From NCBI GenBank assembly GCA_022791315.1, contig JAAVYW010000053.1:1-63881 (forward strand): a stretch of DNA of 63,881 nt, in the 5' to 3' direction. The translations under genes and the position numbers were made by a program. Each line of letters begins with the position of its first letter. The first letter of the stretch is position 1. The notes below the pieces were generated by a model. It was not told the origin of the DNA. It searched no databases and saw nothing but the letters and a program-made list of their open reading frames with translations. The DNA comes from Oscillospiraceae bacterium. GTDB taxonomy: Bacteria > Bacillota > Clostridia > Oscillospirales > Ruminococcaceae. This document shows positions 50,479 through 59,338 of the stretch, piece after piece.

Positions 50479-50492
50479 AGGGGTTTTATCAG

Positions 50493-51704
50493 ATGAAACA
50501 GATTGCCATTATGGGCTATGGGGTGGTGGGCAGCGGCGTGGCCGAGGTCTTTGCCAAAAACCACGAGAGCATTGTCAAAAAGGCAGGGGAAGAGCTGGAA
50601 ATCAAGTATATCCTGGAGCGCCGCGACTGCACCGGCGACCCCAACGAGGCCAAAATCGTCAGAGATTTTGAACAGATTGTAAACGACCCCGCCGTCTCTG
50701 TGGTGGTGGAGGTCATGGGCGGCCTGCATCCGGCCTACGACTTTGTCAAAGCCTGCCTGGAACAGGGCAAGAGCGTTGTCACCTCCAACAAAGAGCTGGT
50801 GGCCCAGGCCGGGGCGGAGCTCTTGGAGCTTGCCCGGGCGAAAAATGTGAATTTCTTCTTTGAGGCCAGCGTAGGGGGCGGCATCCCCATTATCCGGCCG
50901 CTGCACTCCTGCCTGGCAGCCAATGAAATCACCGAAATCGCCGGGATTTTAAATGGCACCACCAATTTCATCCTCACCAAGATGGCCCACGAAGGGGCGG
51001 GCTTTGACGAGACCCTCCGCCTTGCCCAGCAGCTGGGCTATGCCGAGCGGGACCCCACCGCCGACATTGAGGGGCTGGACGCCTGCCGCAAAATCTGCAT
51101 CCTGGCCTCCCTGGCCTTTGGGCGGCACGTGTACCCCGACCAGGTAGCCGTGCAGGGCATCACCGGCATCAGCCGGGAAGACGTGTCCCTGGCCGCCTTT
51201 GCGGGCTATGCCGTCAAGCTCATCGGGCGGGTGAAGAAGCTGGAGAGCGGCAGGGTGATGATTGCCGTCTCCCCGGCCCTCATTGAGCACGAGAGCCAGC
51301 TGGCCTCCATCAACGATGTGTTCAACGGCATTTTAGTGCGGGGCGATGCCACCGGCGATGTGGTGTTCTATGGCAAGGGCGCAGGCAAGCTGCCCACCGC
51401 CTCCGCCGTGGTGGCAGATGTTATCGACGCCGTAAAGGCCGCCGGCACCGTGGGCTCCCTCTACTGGACCGACCAGGGGAGAGAGGGCTACGTGGAGGAC
51501 CCCGCCAAGGACGAGACCGCCTTTTTCCTGCGGCTGGGGGGTGTCTCCCAGGAAAAGGCGCTGGCCCTCTTCCCCGGCAGCCGGGTGCTCTCCGCCTCGC
51601 CGGAGGAGACGGCCCTCCTCACCCCTGTGCTGGAAAAGGGCAGGGTGGAGGAGCTGCTCCAGGGGATTCCCACCCTGTCAAATATCTGCGTGCTGGACTA
51701 TTGA
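50493..51704 (+). CDS. hom: Homoserine dehydrogenase
   Basis: 403 aa. NAD(P) loop IMGYGVVGSGVAEVF, VTSNKELVAQAG (catalytic Lys region), FEASVGGGIPIIRPL and GILNGTTNFILTKM, plus AERDPTADIEGLDACRKICILA: all canonical. A short C-terminal extension replaces a full ACT domain. Reduces aspartate semialdehyde to homoserine in threonine/methionine synthesis. Confidence 0.96.
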   Translation: MKQIAIMGYGVVGSGVAEVFAKNHESIVKKAGEELEIKYILERRDCTGDPNEAKIVRDFEQIVNDPAVSVVVEVMGGLHPAYDFVKACLEQGKSVVTSNKELVAQAGAELLELARAKNVNFFFEASVGGGIPIIRPLHSCLAANEITEIAGILNGTTNFILTKMAHEGAGFDETLRLAQQLGYAERDPTADIEGLDACRKICILASLAFGRHVYPDQVAVQGITGISREDVSLAAFAGYAVKLIGRVKKLESGRVMIAVSPALIEHESQLASINDVFNGILVRGDATGDVVFYGKGAGKLPTASAVVADVIDAVKAAGTVGSLYWTDQGREGYVEDPAKDETAFFLRLGGVSQEKALALFPGSRVLSASPEETALLTPVLEKGRVEELLQGIPTLSNICVLDY

Positions 51705-51767
51705 GTCCCGCGAGGAAAGGAAGGAGCAAGGTTGAAAATAAATTTTCAACCTAGCTTTTTGTGGCCT

Positions 51768-51852
51768 TCGCCGCCAGAAACGGCAGCGATTTTGCTGCGC
51801 AAAACCACCCCAAAAGGGGAGAGAGGAAGCCTTCGCGAGGGCAAAGGCTATG
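51768..51852 (+). repeat. Dispersed intergenic element, copy 2, with SD-hairpin-ATG end
   Basis: GCCG/CGGC hairpin, TTTTGC-TGC-GCAAAA hairpin, AAAACCACCCC region, then GAGAGAGGA (51819-51827), a hairpin AGCCTT.GC / GC.AAGGCT (51828-51849; 8 pairs, one C-A mismatch) and ATG at 51850. The first part matches 4508-4563 and the end matches 371-400. Confidence 0.7.
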
Positions 51853-52755
51853 GTTATACCCATGAAAATCCGGATTCCCGCCACCAGCGCCAACATCGGC
51901 TCCGGCTTTGACAGCCTGGGGCTGGCGCTGAATATGTACAACTACGTATGGATGGAGGAGCAGGAGGGCGTGGAAATCATCTCCCTGGACGACACCCCCG
52001 TCCCCACCGACAAGAGCAATCTCATCTACCAGAGCGCCCAGTACCTTTATGACCTCTGCGGCAGGCGGCTGCCGGGCCTCAAAATCAAGCAGCTCAACAA
52101 CATCCCCATGGCAAGGGGCCTGGGCAGCTCCTCCGCCTGCATCGTAGCGGGCCTTTTGGGGGCCAACCGCCTGCTCAACAGCCCCTTAAGCACAGATGAT
52201 TTGGTGAATATTGCCGCCGTGAAGGAGGGCCACCCCGACAACTCCACCCCCGCCATCCTGGGCGGCCTGGTGACAGCGGTGCTGGACGGGGGGAAGGTGT
52301 ACAAGGTAAAGCAGGAGATTATGCAGCACATGCGCTTTGCCGCCTTTATCCCGGATTTCGAGCTGAAAACCGAGGTGGCCCGCCATGCCCTGCCCCGGGA
52401 AATCGCCCATAAGGACGGGGCCTATAACCTGGCCCGGGCGGCCCTGATGTCGGTCTCCCTCTACTCCGGGCACTTTGAGAACCTGCGGGTGGCGGCAGGG
52501 GATAAGCTCCACCAGCCCTACCGCCTGCAATACATCACCGGTGCCTCCGAGGTCTTTGGCCTGTCCTACGACCTGGGCGCCTATGCCACCTACATCAGCG
52601 GTGCCGGCTCCACCCTCATGTCCATCATCAGCGACCAGAACAGCGGCGAGTTTGAGGAAAAGGCCCGCAAAGCCCTGGACGGCATGGGCCTGGATAAGTG
52701 GCGCATCGAGGTGCTGGACATCGACAACAGCGGCACAAAGGTGACAGCCTCCTAG
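51850..52755 (+). CDS. thrB: Homoserine kinase
   Basis: 301 aa from ATG 51850; ATG 51862 gives the usual family start (KIRIPATSANIGSGFDSLG). GHMP kinase ATP loop PMARGLGSSSACIVAGL near residue 90 and C-terminal GAGSTLMSIIS-like motif (ISGAGSTLM). Phosphorylates homoserine on the way to threonine. Its ribosome site is the SD-hairpin-ATG end of a dispersed repeat, which adds the four residues MVIP. No thrC in the window. Confidence 0.95.
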   Translation: MVIPMKIRIPATSANIGSGFDSLGLALNMYNYVWMEEQEGVEIISLDDTPVPTDKSNLIYQSAQYLYDLCGRRLPGLKIKQLNNIPMARGLGSSSACIVAGLLGANRLLNSPLSTDDLVNIAAVKEGHPDNSTPAILGGLVTAVLDGGKVYKVKQEIMQHMRFAAFIPDFELKTEVARHALPREIAHKDGAYNLARAALMSVSLYSGHFENLRVAAGDKLHQPYRLQYITGASEVFGLSYDLGAYATYISGAGSTLMSIISDQNSGEFEEKARKALDGMGLDKWRIEVLDIDNSGTKVTAS

Positions 52756-52770
52756 GGCCCGCTTGTCAAT

Positions 52771-52800
52771 TTGTCAATCCCATTCCATTTGGAATATACT
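52771..52800 (+). promoter_or_regulatory. Promoter of lysC
   Basis: TTGTCA (52771-52776), 18-bp spacer, TATACT (52795-52800). SD GGAGGA at 52855-52860. A CTGCCGCGGCAG hairpin lies in the leader. Confidence 0.6.
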
Positions 52801-52870
52801 GGGCATGGCAGCTTCTGCCGCGGCAGGCCTCTGCTGTTCCCAGATTTACAGATTGGAGGAACCATACAAG

Positions 52871-54088
52871 ATGAAGACCATCGTACAGAAATTCGGCGGC
52901 TCGTCTGTGGCAAATGCCCAGCGGGTCTTCAACGTGGCGCGCATCGTCACGGAAGCCTATAACCAGGGCAATAACGTGGTGGTAGTCGTTTCCGCCCAGG
53001 GCGATACCACTGATGATTTGATTGAAAAGGCCAAGGAAATCAACCCCAACCCCTCCAAGCGGGAAATGGATGTGCTCTTAGCCACCGGCGAGCAGATGTC
53101 CATGTCGCTGTTGGCGATGGCAATTGAAAAGCTGGGGTGTCCTGTCGTGTCCCTCACAGGCTGGCAGGCCGGGGTGCGCACGGATACCAACCACGGCGCC
53201 TCCCATATCAAGACACTGAAGGCCGAGCGCATCCAGAATGAGCTGGCGAAAAAGAACATTGTCATTGTGGCGGGCTTCCAGGGCATCAACCGCTATGACG
53301 ATGTAACCACCCTGGGCCGGGGTGGCTCCGATACCAGCGCCGTAGCCATTGCCGCCTCTCTCCACGCCGACCTGTGCCAGATTTTCACCGACGTAGACGG
53401 CGTCTATACCGCCGACCCCCGCCTGGTGCCGGGCGCCCGGAAGCTGGACGAAATCACCTACGACGAGATGCTGGAGCTTGCCTCCCTGGGGGCCCAGGTG
53501 TTACATAACCGCTCGGTGGAAATGGCAAAGAAATTTCATGTGGATTTGGAAGTGCTTTCCAGCCTGGAGGATAAGCCGGGCACAAAAGTGAAGGAGGTCA
53601 CAAAAATGGAAAAAATGCTGATTAAAGGCGTGGCAAAGGACGACAATGTGGCGAGGATTTCGGTCATGAACGTGCCGGACGTGCCGGGCATTGCCTATCG
53701 CATCTTCTCCATGCTGGCCGCCAAGCGCATCAATGTGGACATCATCCTCCAATCCGTGGGCCGCGACCAGACCAAGGACATCTCCTTCACCGTGGAAAAG
53801 GACCAGAAAGACCGGGCCATCCAGCTCCTGGAGGAGGCCAAGGACACCATCCAGGCCAAGAGCATCGTCTGCAACGACAATATCTGCAAGGTGTCCATTG
53901 TGGGTTCGGGGATGCAGTCCAACCCTGGCGTGGCCTCCCGCATGTTCGGCGCGCTCTTTGAGTCCAATATCAACATCCATATGATTTCCACCAGCGAAAT
54001 CAAAATCTCCGTCCTCATCGACCTGGAAGATGGCAAGCGGGCTGTCACCGCTATCCATGACGCCTTCTTCGACGAGTTCAACGCGTAG
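52871..54088 (+). CDS. lysC: Aspartate kinase
   Basis: 405 aa from ATG 52871; the open frame upstream lacks an SD. KFGGSSVANAQRV start, VVVVSAQGDTTD, LGRGGSDTSAVAIAASL, FTDVDGVYTADPR, and two C-terminal ACT domains (about 265-330: VMNVPDVPGIAYRIFSML; 345-405: VGSGMQSNPGVASRMFGAL and INIHMISTSEIKIS). First step of the aspartate family, feedback-regulated through ACT domains. Forms a set with hom and thrB. Confidence 0.96.
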   Translation: MKTIVQKFGGSSVANAQRVFNVARIVTEAYNQGNNVVVVVSAQGDTTDDLIEKAKEINPNPSKREMDVLLATGEQMSMSLLAMAIEKLGCPVVSLTGWQAGVRTDTNHGASHIKTLKAERIQNELAKKNIVIVAGFQGINRYDDVTTLGRGGSDTSAVAIAASLHADLCQIFTDVDGVYTADPRLVPGARKLDEITYDEMLELASLGAQVLHNRSVEMAKKFHVDLEVLSSLEDKPGTKVKEVTKMEKMLIKGVAKDDNVARISVMNVPDVPGIAYRIFSMLAAKRINVDIILQSVGRDQTKDISFTVEKDQKDRAIQLLEEAKDTIQAKSIVCNDNICKVSIVGSGMQSNPGVASRMFGALFESNINIHMISTSEIKISVLIDLEDGKRAVTAIHDAFFDEFNA

Positions 54089-54108
54089 TGATTTTCCCCT
54101 GCCGATAG

Positions 54109-54148
54109 AAAAGCGCCGGTTCCCCATCCCAGGGGCCCGGCGCTTTTT
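54109..54148. terminator. Bidirectional terminator after lysC
   Basis: AAAAGCGCCGG / CCGGCGCTTTTT between convergent lysC and the TRIC-type gene. Confidence 0.9.
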
Positions 54149-54169
54149 CCTGTGAAGGTGGGAATATCT

Positions 54170-54880
54170 CTACCGCTTTTCCTCCTCTTTCCAGATGGCC
54201 CGCCACCTGGCCTGCTCGGCCCGCTGCTCATAGGTGGCCTTGGGCAGGCTCCAACGGAACCGGGCAGCCAGCAGCCGGATGCCCAGGGTGAGCACCACCC
54301 CCACCGGCACGGCCACAAAATCCGGCACCCCAAACCGCAGCAGCCAGTAGTAGCTCATGGCCCCCGCAATGGCTGCCACCGCGTAGATGTGCTTGTGCAG
54401 CACCGCGGGGATGGCCCCGCTCATCATGTCCCGCAAAATCCCCCCGCCAATGCCGGTGAGGGTGCCCACAAATACACAGAGAAAGGCATTGTCCAAATAC
54501 CCTGCGGAAATGGCAGTGCTCACCCCTGTCACCGAGAAAATCCCCAGCCCAATGGCGTCAAAGAGGTTGATGATACCCGAAATCTTGCTCTTTTGAATCT
54601 CGTCATATCCCCCGGTCCTCCACACGACAAAGAACACCAGCAAGGAGAACAGGAAGGCCAGGAAGGTGTAAATCGGGTTGCGGAACATCATCGGCGGGAA
54701 AGACCCCAGCACAATATCCCGCAGCGCACCGCCCCCCACCGAGGTTGTCACCCCCAGCAGCACAATGCCGAACAAATCCAGCCGCCGCTCCACCCCCAGC
54801 AGCGCCCCCGACACCGAAAACGCCGCCACGCCCAAGAGCTCCGCCAGAAAAATCAATGTCCCCATCCACCCGGCTTCCAT
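54170..54880 (-). CDS. TRIC-type cation channel family protein (UPF0126)
   Basis: 236 aa, seven membrane helices in two similar halves, each with the signature GGGALRDIVLG (about residue 50) and GGGILRDMMSG (about 145) after a GVTTSVGG / GTLTGIGG helix. Bacterial TRIC homologues form trimeric K+/cation channels. ATG at residue 6 is an alternative start. Confidence 0.9.
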   Translation of the reverse strand: MEAGWMGTLIFLAELLGVAAFSVSGALLGVERRLDLFGIVLLGVTTSVGGGALRDIVLGSFPPMMFRNPIYTFLAFLFSLLVFFVVWRTGGYDEIQKSKISGIINLFDAIGLGIFSVTGVSTAISAGYLDNAFLCVFVGTLTGIGGGILRDMMSGAIPAVLHKHIYAVAAIAGAMSYYWLLRFGVPDFVAVPVGVVLTLGIRLLAARFRWSLPKATYEQRAEQARWRAIWKEEEKR

Positions 54881-55065
54881 CCACTTCCGCTCCCCTTTTG
54901 TCTTCTCTCTGTGGACATTGCCCTGTCCACTTTTATGCTATCGTCTATTTTACCACAGCTTTTCAATTTTTCAAGTGCCCTTCCAAGGATTTTTGTCCGC
55001 TGTAGAAAGACAAATTGCCCAAACCCCACCCAATCCGGGAAATGACAAAAATTGTCGAACCAGGC

Positions 55066-55093
55066 AAAATAAAAATGCCCCCCAAAGGGGGGC
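55066..55093 (-). terminator. Terminator on the complement strand
   Basis: GCCCCCC / GGGGGGC stem followed on the complement by ATTTTTATTTT. Confidence 0.8.
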
Positions 55094-55103
55094 AAGGTGC
55101 TGC

Positions 55104-55132
55104 AAAAAACGGGTGGCAGTTTGCCGCCACCC
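55104..55132 (-). terminator. Terminator of the RNA candidate
   Basis: Complement: GGGTGGC-ggcaaact-GCCACCC followed by GTTTTTTG. Confidence 0.85.
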
Positions 55133-55400
55133 TCTGAAGGATTGCACCCTTCCAGGCCACAGCCACGATTAGGAAACCCGCCACTCTGGCAAGTGGCGGG
55201 TGAAAAGCTGCTACAAGGCCAACCGCTTATCGCAGCGCCTTTTTATCCCCCTTAATCCCCAATTTGCCAACCGGCCAACCCCCAGGGGTGTTTCCCCAAA
55301 GAAACATGTTATAGGCTCCCGCTCCTTGGAGCTGGTATGAGGCGCAGCGCGCAAAGTACGCGCCGTGGGCTGGCCGGGCCGCTTTTCCTAGGCCCTCTTT
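55104..55400 (-). ncRNA. Candidate structured non-coding RNA of unknown class
   Basis: Between the end of the U32 gene and two intrinsic terminators, the complement strand has a dense series of hairpins: GTTTC/GAAAC, ACCCGCCACT/AGTGGCGGGT (55183-55202 area), CTTCAG/CTGGAAG-type pairs, then GGGTGGC/GCCACCC. The stretch is conserved-looking rather than random (runs such as GGGGATTAAGGGGGAT). It could be 6S-like, a raiA-type motif, or simply a long 3' UTR. I could not match it to a family from memory and see no clear promoter. Confidence 0.35.
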
Positions 55401-55459
55401 TAGAATGCTGGCGCCGGCAGTAACGAAAAGAGTTCGCTTTGGGCAGTCCCGCCCTGGCG

Positions 55460-56695
55460 TTACCCCTCCCGCTTCCTCCGCAGCAGGCTTCCCGCCGGGA
55501 TTTCCCTGTCCAGCGGAAAGGAAAACGCCATTGCCGCGTGGTTGGTGGAGGCGATTTCCGCCCCCTCCCCGTCCAGGAGCGCCTCGATTTTCACCTCATA
55601 GGGCCTCTCTCCCGGTGACACCACTTCCACCATGTCCCCAGGGAAGCACCGCCCCCGCTGCACGCACTGTACCCGGCCATCCTCATAGCCCTGCACAACG
55701 GCAATGACCTCCCACTGCCGCAGGTAGCCGCCGTTTTCTAAGCACTGCCCGTTTTGGATAGGGCCGAAGTAAAACCCGGTGGAGTATTCCCGGTGGCTCA
55801 CCTTTTCCACTTCCTCTGCCAGCCAGCCCGGCAGCACAAAGCTCTCGGGGTCTTGCCTGTACAGGTCGATGGCCTGCCGGTAGGCCCCTGTCACCACGGC
55901 GGTGTAGTAGGCCGATTTGGCCCGCCCCTCGATTTTAAAGGAGGAGATGCCCGCCTCTGCCAGCTCCCGGATGTAGGGCAGCATACACAAATCCTTGGCA
56001 TTCAAAATAAAGCTGCCCCGGTCCTCTTCCTCAATGGGGTAGTATTCCCCAGGCCGCTTTTCCTCCACCAGGCGGTAGCGCCAGCGGCAGGGCTGGGAGC
56101 AGCTGCCCCGGTTGGAGTCCCGCCCCGTCAGGTAGTGGGAGAGCAGGCACCGCCCGGAGAAAGAGACGCACATGGCCCCGTGTACAAAGGCCTCGATTTC
56201 CAGCTCCGGCGGCGTCTTGGCCCGGATGGTTTTGATGTCCTCCAGCGAGAGCTCCCTTGCCAGCACCACCCGGCTGGCCCCCAGGGCATGGAGCTCCCTG
56301 GCGGTGCGGTAGTTTGTCACCCCTGCCTGGGTGGAGACGTGCAGCGGCAGGGCAGGGAAGAGCCGCCGCGCCGTGAGGAACACCCCCATGTCCGCCACAA
56401 TCAGGGCGTCCACCCCTGCGCCTGCTGCCTGTTCCAGGAATTCCGGCAGCTTCTCCGCCTCCTCGTTGGTGGGCACGATGTTGCAGGTGAGGTACACCTT
56501 CGCTCCCCGGCTGTGGGCCATATCCACCGCCGTTTTCAGCTCTTCCAGGGTGAAGTTGGCGGGGGCAGCACGCATCCCAAATTCCTTGGCCGCCAGGTAT
56601 ACTGCGTCCGCCCCAAAGAGCAGGGCGCTCCTGAGCCGTTCCATGTCCCCTGCCGGGGCCAGCAGCTCCGGCAGGGCGTTGCTTTGTCTCTCCAA
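55460..56695 (-). CDS. U32-family peptidase / RNA hydroxylation-type protein
   Basis: 411 aa. LLAPAGDMERLRSALLFGADAVYLA start, then the U32 signature EAFVHGAMCVSFSGRCLLS and GSCSQPCRWRY, giving conserved cysteines that hold an iron-sulfur cluster; NAKDLCMLPYI and KIEGRAKSAYYTA follow. Members TrhP and RlhA work with tRNA or rRNA hydroxylation in other bacteria; old annotation is collagenase-like protease. Next to mltG with 5 bases between, so co-transcribed. Confidence 0.92.
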   Translation of the reverse strand: MERQSNALPELLAPAGDMERLRSALLFGADAVYLAAKEFGMRAAPANFTLEELKTAVDMAHSRGAKVYLTCNIVPTNEEAEKLPEFLEQAAGAGVDALIVADMGVFLTARRLFPALPLHVSTQAGVTNYRTARELHALGASRVVLARELSLEDIKTIRAKTPPELEIEAFVHGAMCVSFSGRCLLSHYLTGRDSNRGSCSQPCRWRYRLVEEKRPGEYYPIEEEDRGSFILNAKDLCMLPYIRELAEAGISSFKIEGRAKSAYYTAVVTGAYRQAIDLYRQDPESFVLPGWLAEEVEKVSHREYSTGFYFGPIQNGQCLENGGYLRQWEVIAVVQGYEDGRVQCVQRGRCFPGDMVEVVSPGERPYEVKIEALLDGEGAEIASTNHAAMAFSFPLDREIPAGSLLRRKREG

Positions 56696-56700
56696 GCTGT

Positions 56701-57981
56701 CTACTCTCCTATCTCATCCTCTGCCAGGTCCGAAGTGCCGTGGGCCCCGCCCACTGCCTCGGCCTTTGCCACATTGGCGTCGTGTTCCGCTGAGGTGGCG
56801 GCGTAGTAGTAGTTGCCCTCGTCGTCCGTGACAAAGAAGTAATACCCGGTGCTCTCGGGATACAGCACCGCTTCAATGGCCTGGATACCGGGGTTGGTGA
56901 TGGGCCCCACAGGCAGCCCGTGGCAGCGGTAGGTGTTGTAGCTGTCATAGAGCTCCTGGTTGGGGGTGGTGAAATTGGGCTTGATATAGTCGTTGACGTA
57001 GAAGATAGTCACGTCCGAATCCAGGGTGGGGAAGGTGTCGGGGTTGTTCAGCCGGTTGTGGAACACCGAGGAGACCACCGGCATCTGGGCCGAGCCGGAG
57101 GATTCCTTTTCCACAATGGAGGCCAGCTTCACCACGTCGTCCACAGTCCAGCCCAGCTCCTCCATACGGGTGTAGTGCTGGGTTTCCACCCGGCGGTCAA
57201 AGTTGTCCAGGAACTTTTTCACCACCGAGGACACGTTCTCCCCCTCGTAAAACTCATAGGTGTCGGGGAAGAGATAGCCCTCCAAGCGGTAATACCGCCC
57301 GTTGTCCAGGGTCTCGGCGGGGAGGAAGTCGTAGTTGTAGGTGCCGGTCTGGATTTCTTTGATAAAGTCGTCGGCGCTGCACACGTTGTTTTTCTCTAGC
57401 AGGTTGGCAATCTGCACCGCGTTGAGCCCCTCCGGGAACGTGACGGTGACAACACTGAAGTCCCTGGACTGCACCGACATGCTGCTCAAAATCTCGGAAT
57501 AGGACATATTGGCGTTGAGCACATAGGTGCCCGCCTGGTAGATGGGGGAGAGCTCCTTTTGCCCCAGGTAGAAGTTGAACAAAAAGGGCAGCTTGATAAT
57601 CCCCTGGGCCTCCAGCAGGTCGGCCACCTGGTCGGCAGGGGTGTCGGCCCGCAGTTCCAGGGTCACTTCCCGCTCGGTCTTGTAGATGCCGAAATAGTCG
57701 CTGATGCCCGCAATGGCAATCACCGACAGGATGACCGAGACGCCCACCACAATGAGGGCATAGAGCAGCGCAGTAAACACATGCCCCCGCCGACCCACCC
57801 GTTTGCGCTTGGCGTAGCGCAGGGCAGGCTGCTCCGGCTCCTCCTCCCTGGCCCGGCGGGGCGGGGGAGAGGGTTCTCTCCGGCCGGGGGGCAGCTGCTG
57901 TTCCAGCTCCTCCCGCTCCCGCTTTTCTATGGAATTGAGCTTTTCAAACAGCTCCTCGAAATCGTCGTTTCCCTGTGCCAT
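56701..57981 (-). CDS. mltG: Endolytic murein transglycosylase MltG
   Basis: 426 aa from ATG 57981. Residues 1-70 are a charged, Pro/Arg-rich cytoplasmic tail with an N-terminal helix, membrane helix near 75-100 (ALIVVGVSVILSVIAIAGI). The YceG domain shows VTFPEGLNAVQIANLL, LEGYLFPDTYEF, KLASIVEKESSGSAQ (catalytic Glu) and PTLDSDVTIFY, with YNTYRCHGLPVGPITNPG. It cleaves nascent glycan strands outside the membrane and helps set strand length. The acidic C-terminal tail is extra. Confidence 0.95.
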   Translation of the reverse strand: MAQGNDDFEELFEKLNSIEKREREELEQQLPPGRREPSPPPRRAREEEPEQPALRYAKRKRVGRRGHVFTALLYALIVVGVSVILSVIAIAGISDYFGIYKTEREVTLELRADTPADQVADLLEAQGIIKLPFLFNFYLGQKELSPIYQAGTYVLNANMSYSEILSSMSVQSRDFSVVTVTFPEGLNAVQIANLLEKNNVCSADDFIKEIQTGTYNYDFLPAETLDNGRYYRLEGYLFPDTYEFYEGENVSSVVKKFLDNFDRRVETQHYTRMEELGWTVDDVVKLASIVEKESSGSAQMPVVSSVFHNRLNNPDTFPTLDSDVTIFYVNDYIKPNFTTPNQELYDSYNTYRCHGLPVGPITNPGIQAIEAVLYPESTGYYFFVTDDEGNYYYAATSAEHDANVAKAEAVGGAHGTSDLAEDEIGE

Positions 57982-58164
57982 GGGCGTTCTCTCCTTCCCG
58001 TAGGTGGTTTTTGGGGGATGCCCCCTCTGAGGCAGGGCCGGCTCCATTGGCCGTCCCGCCGTCTTCTTTTCCCGGTGCCCTATATCGGCGAGGCCTGTGC
58101 GGCAAACATGCTTTGCAGGGCAAAAGGCCCCGCGTCAGGCCTCAGGGGAATTTGCCCCAAGGGC

Positions 58165-58755
58165 CTATGCCCGAAAGGGCCGCTTTAGGAACCTGGGCGT
58201 AGCCAGCAAATCGATGGGCACGTCATAGCGTCCCCTGGGCAGCCGGTGGGAGATGCACTCGTTGTAGCAGATACCCACCTTGAACCCGTCATAACGGGAG
58301 AGGAAGCGGTCGTAATACCCCTTCCCATATCCCAGCCGGAAGCCAAAGTGGTCAAACCCCAGCCCCGGCACGATGCAGAGGCTGTCGTCAAACTGGGTCA
58401 CTTTCCGGCATTGTTCCGGGATGGGCTCCAGCACGCCGAACGCCCCCTTTTCCAGCTGGTCAAAGGAGGTGATTTCGTAAAAGTCCATCAGCCGTTCCCC
58501 TTCCCGGCAGCGGGGGACGCACACTATTTTGCCGTCCTCCCAGGCCTGGCGGATGATTTTCTTGGTGTCCACCTCAATGGCGGTGGAGACATAGGTGAGC
58601 AGCATGGCGGCGCCCTTGTACTGGTAGGTGCTGAACACCCGGTTCCGGATGCGGTGGTCGGCCTCGGCCTTTTGCTCCGGGGACATGGCCCGGCGCAGGC
58701 CCTTGAACTTGTCCCGCAGGTCTTTTTTCACCTGGCGGATGTCTATCCTTCGCAT
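58165..58755 (-). CDS. 5-formyltetrahydrofolate cyclo-ligase
   Basis: 196 aa. KKDLRDKFKGLRRAMSPEQ start with the conserved R-x-x-x, then AMLLTYVSTAIEVDT, VCVPRC, and FRLGYGKGYYDRFLS (ATP/folate loop GYGKGYYD). Recovers 5-formyl-THF to 5,10-methenyl-THF using ATP. Overlaps the DJ-1 gene upstream by 13 bases. Consistent with the folate-dependent ThyX nearby. Confidence 0.94.
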   Translation of the reverse strand: MRRIDIRQVKKDLRDKFKGLRRAMSPEQKAEADHRIRNRVFSTYQYKGAAMLLTYVSTAIEVDTKKIIRQAWEDGKIVCVPRCREGERLMDFYEITSFDQLEKGAFGVLEPIPEQCRKVTQFDDSLCIVPGLGFDHFGFRLGYGKGYYDRFLSRYDGFKVGICYNECISHRLPRGRYDVPIDLLATPRFLKRPFRA

Positions 58756-59288
58756 AACAACGACTCCTTCAGTGCCATGGCCTTGGTAGAGCCCCGCAGC
58801 ACTTCTGCCAACTTGAGGGCAAAGGGCAGCGCAACCCCGGCGCCCCTGGCGGTGATAAAGCGCCCGTCCTGCACCACAGCCTCTTTTGTGGCCGTGGCCC
58901 CGGTGAGCTGCTCCTCAAAGCCCACGTAGCAGGTGGCCTTTTTCCCCTCCAATAGGCCCATGTGCCCTAGAATGGAGGGGGCGGCGCAGATGGCGGCCAG
59001 ATAGATTTCCCGGGTCATTGCCACCTGGATGCAGGCTCTTACAATTTCGCTCTTTTCCAAGTTCAGGGTGCCGGGCATGCCGCCGGGCAGCACCAGCATC
59101 TGCACATCCCGGTTCATGTCCACCTCTTCTGCCGTGATGTCGGCCGCCACGGCAATCCCGTGGGAGCCGGTGACGGTCTTGCCGGTGACGCCCACTGTCA
59201 CCACTTCCAGCTCGGCCCTGCGCAGCAGGTCAATGGGGGTGATGGCCTCCACCTCTTCAAATCCGTCAGCCAAAAAGACATAAATCAT
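58743..59288 (-). CDS. DJ-1/PfpI family protein
   Basis: 181 aa from ATG 59288; the frame upstream is open but unsupported. IYVFLADGFEEVEAITPIDLLRRA, VLPGGMPGT, and AAICAAPSILG with the reactive nucleophile-elbow Cys. DJ-1-type (YajL) proteins act as deglycase or redox-protective proteins; real substrate is disputed. Coupled to the MTHFS gene by overlap. Confidence 0.92.
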   Translation of the reverse strand: MIYVFLADGFEEVEAITPIDLLRRAELEVVTVGVTGKTVTGSHGIAVAADITAEEVDMNRDVQMLVLPGGMPGTLNLEKSEIVRACIQVAMTREIYLAAICAAPSILGHMGLLEGKKATCYVGFEEQLTGATATKEAVVQDGRFITARGAGVALPFALKLAEVLRGSTKAMALKESLLCEG

Positions 59289-59338
59289 TCTGTCACAACC
59301 TCTTTTCTCTTTATCTTTTCCCAAAAGGGGCCATAAAA

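Larger units (their letters stand above)
54881..55459. other. 579-base gene-free region with structured RNA signals
   Basis: No credible protein gene. The complement strand carries two strong terminators (55066-55093 and 55104-55132) and many short hairpins between 55140 and 55400. See the RNA candidate entry. Confidence 0.6.

Noticed and set aside
54152-55045. + strand frame of 297 codons opposite the TRIC-type gene
   Set aside because: Pro/His/Gln-rich shadow without SD; the complement frame has clear membrane helices and family motifs.
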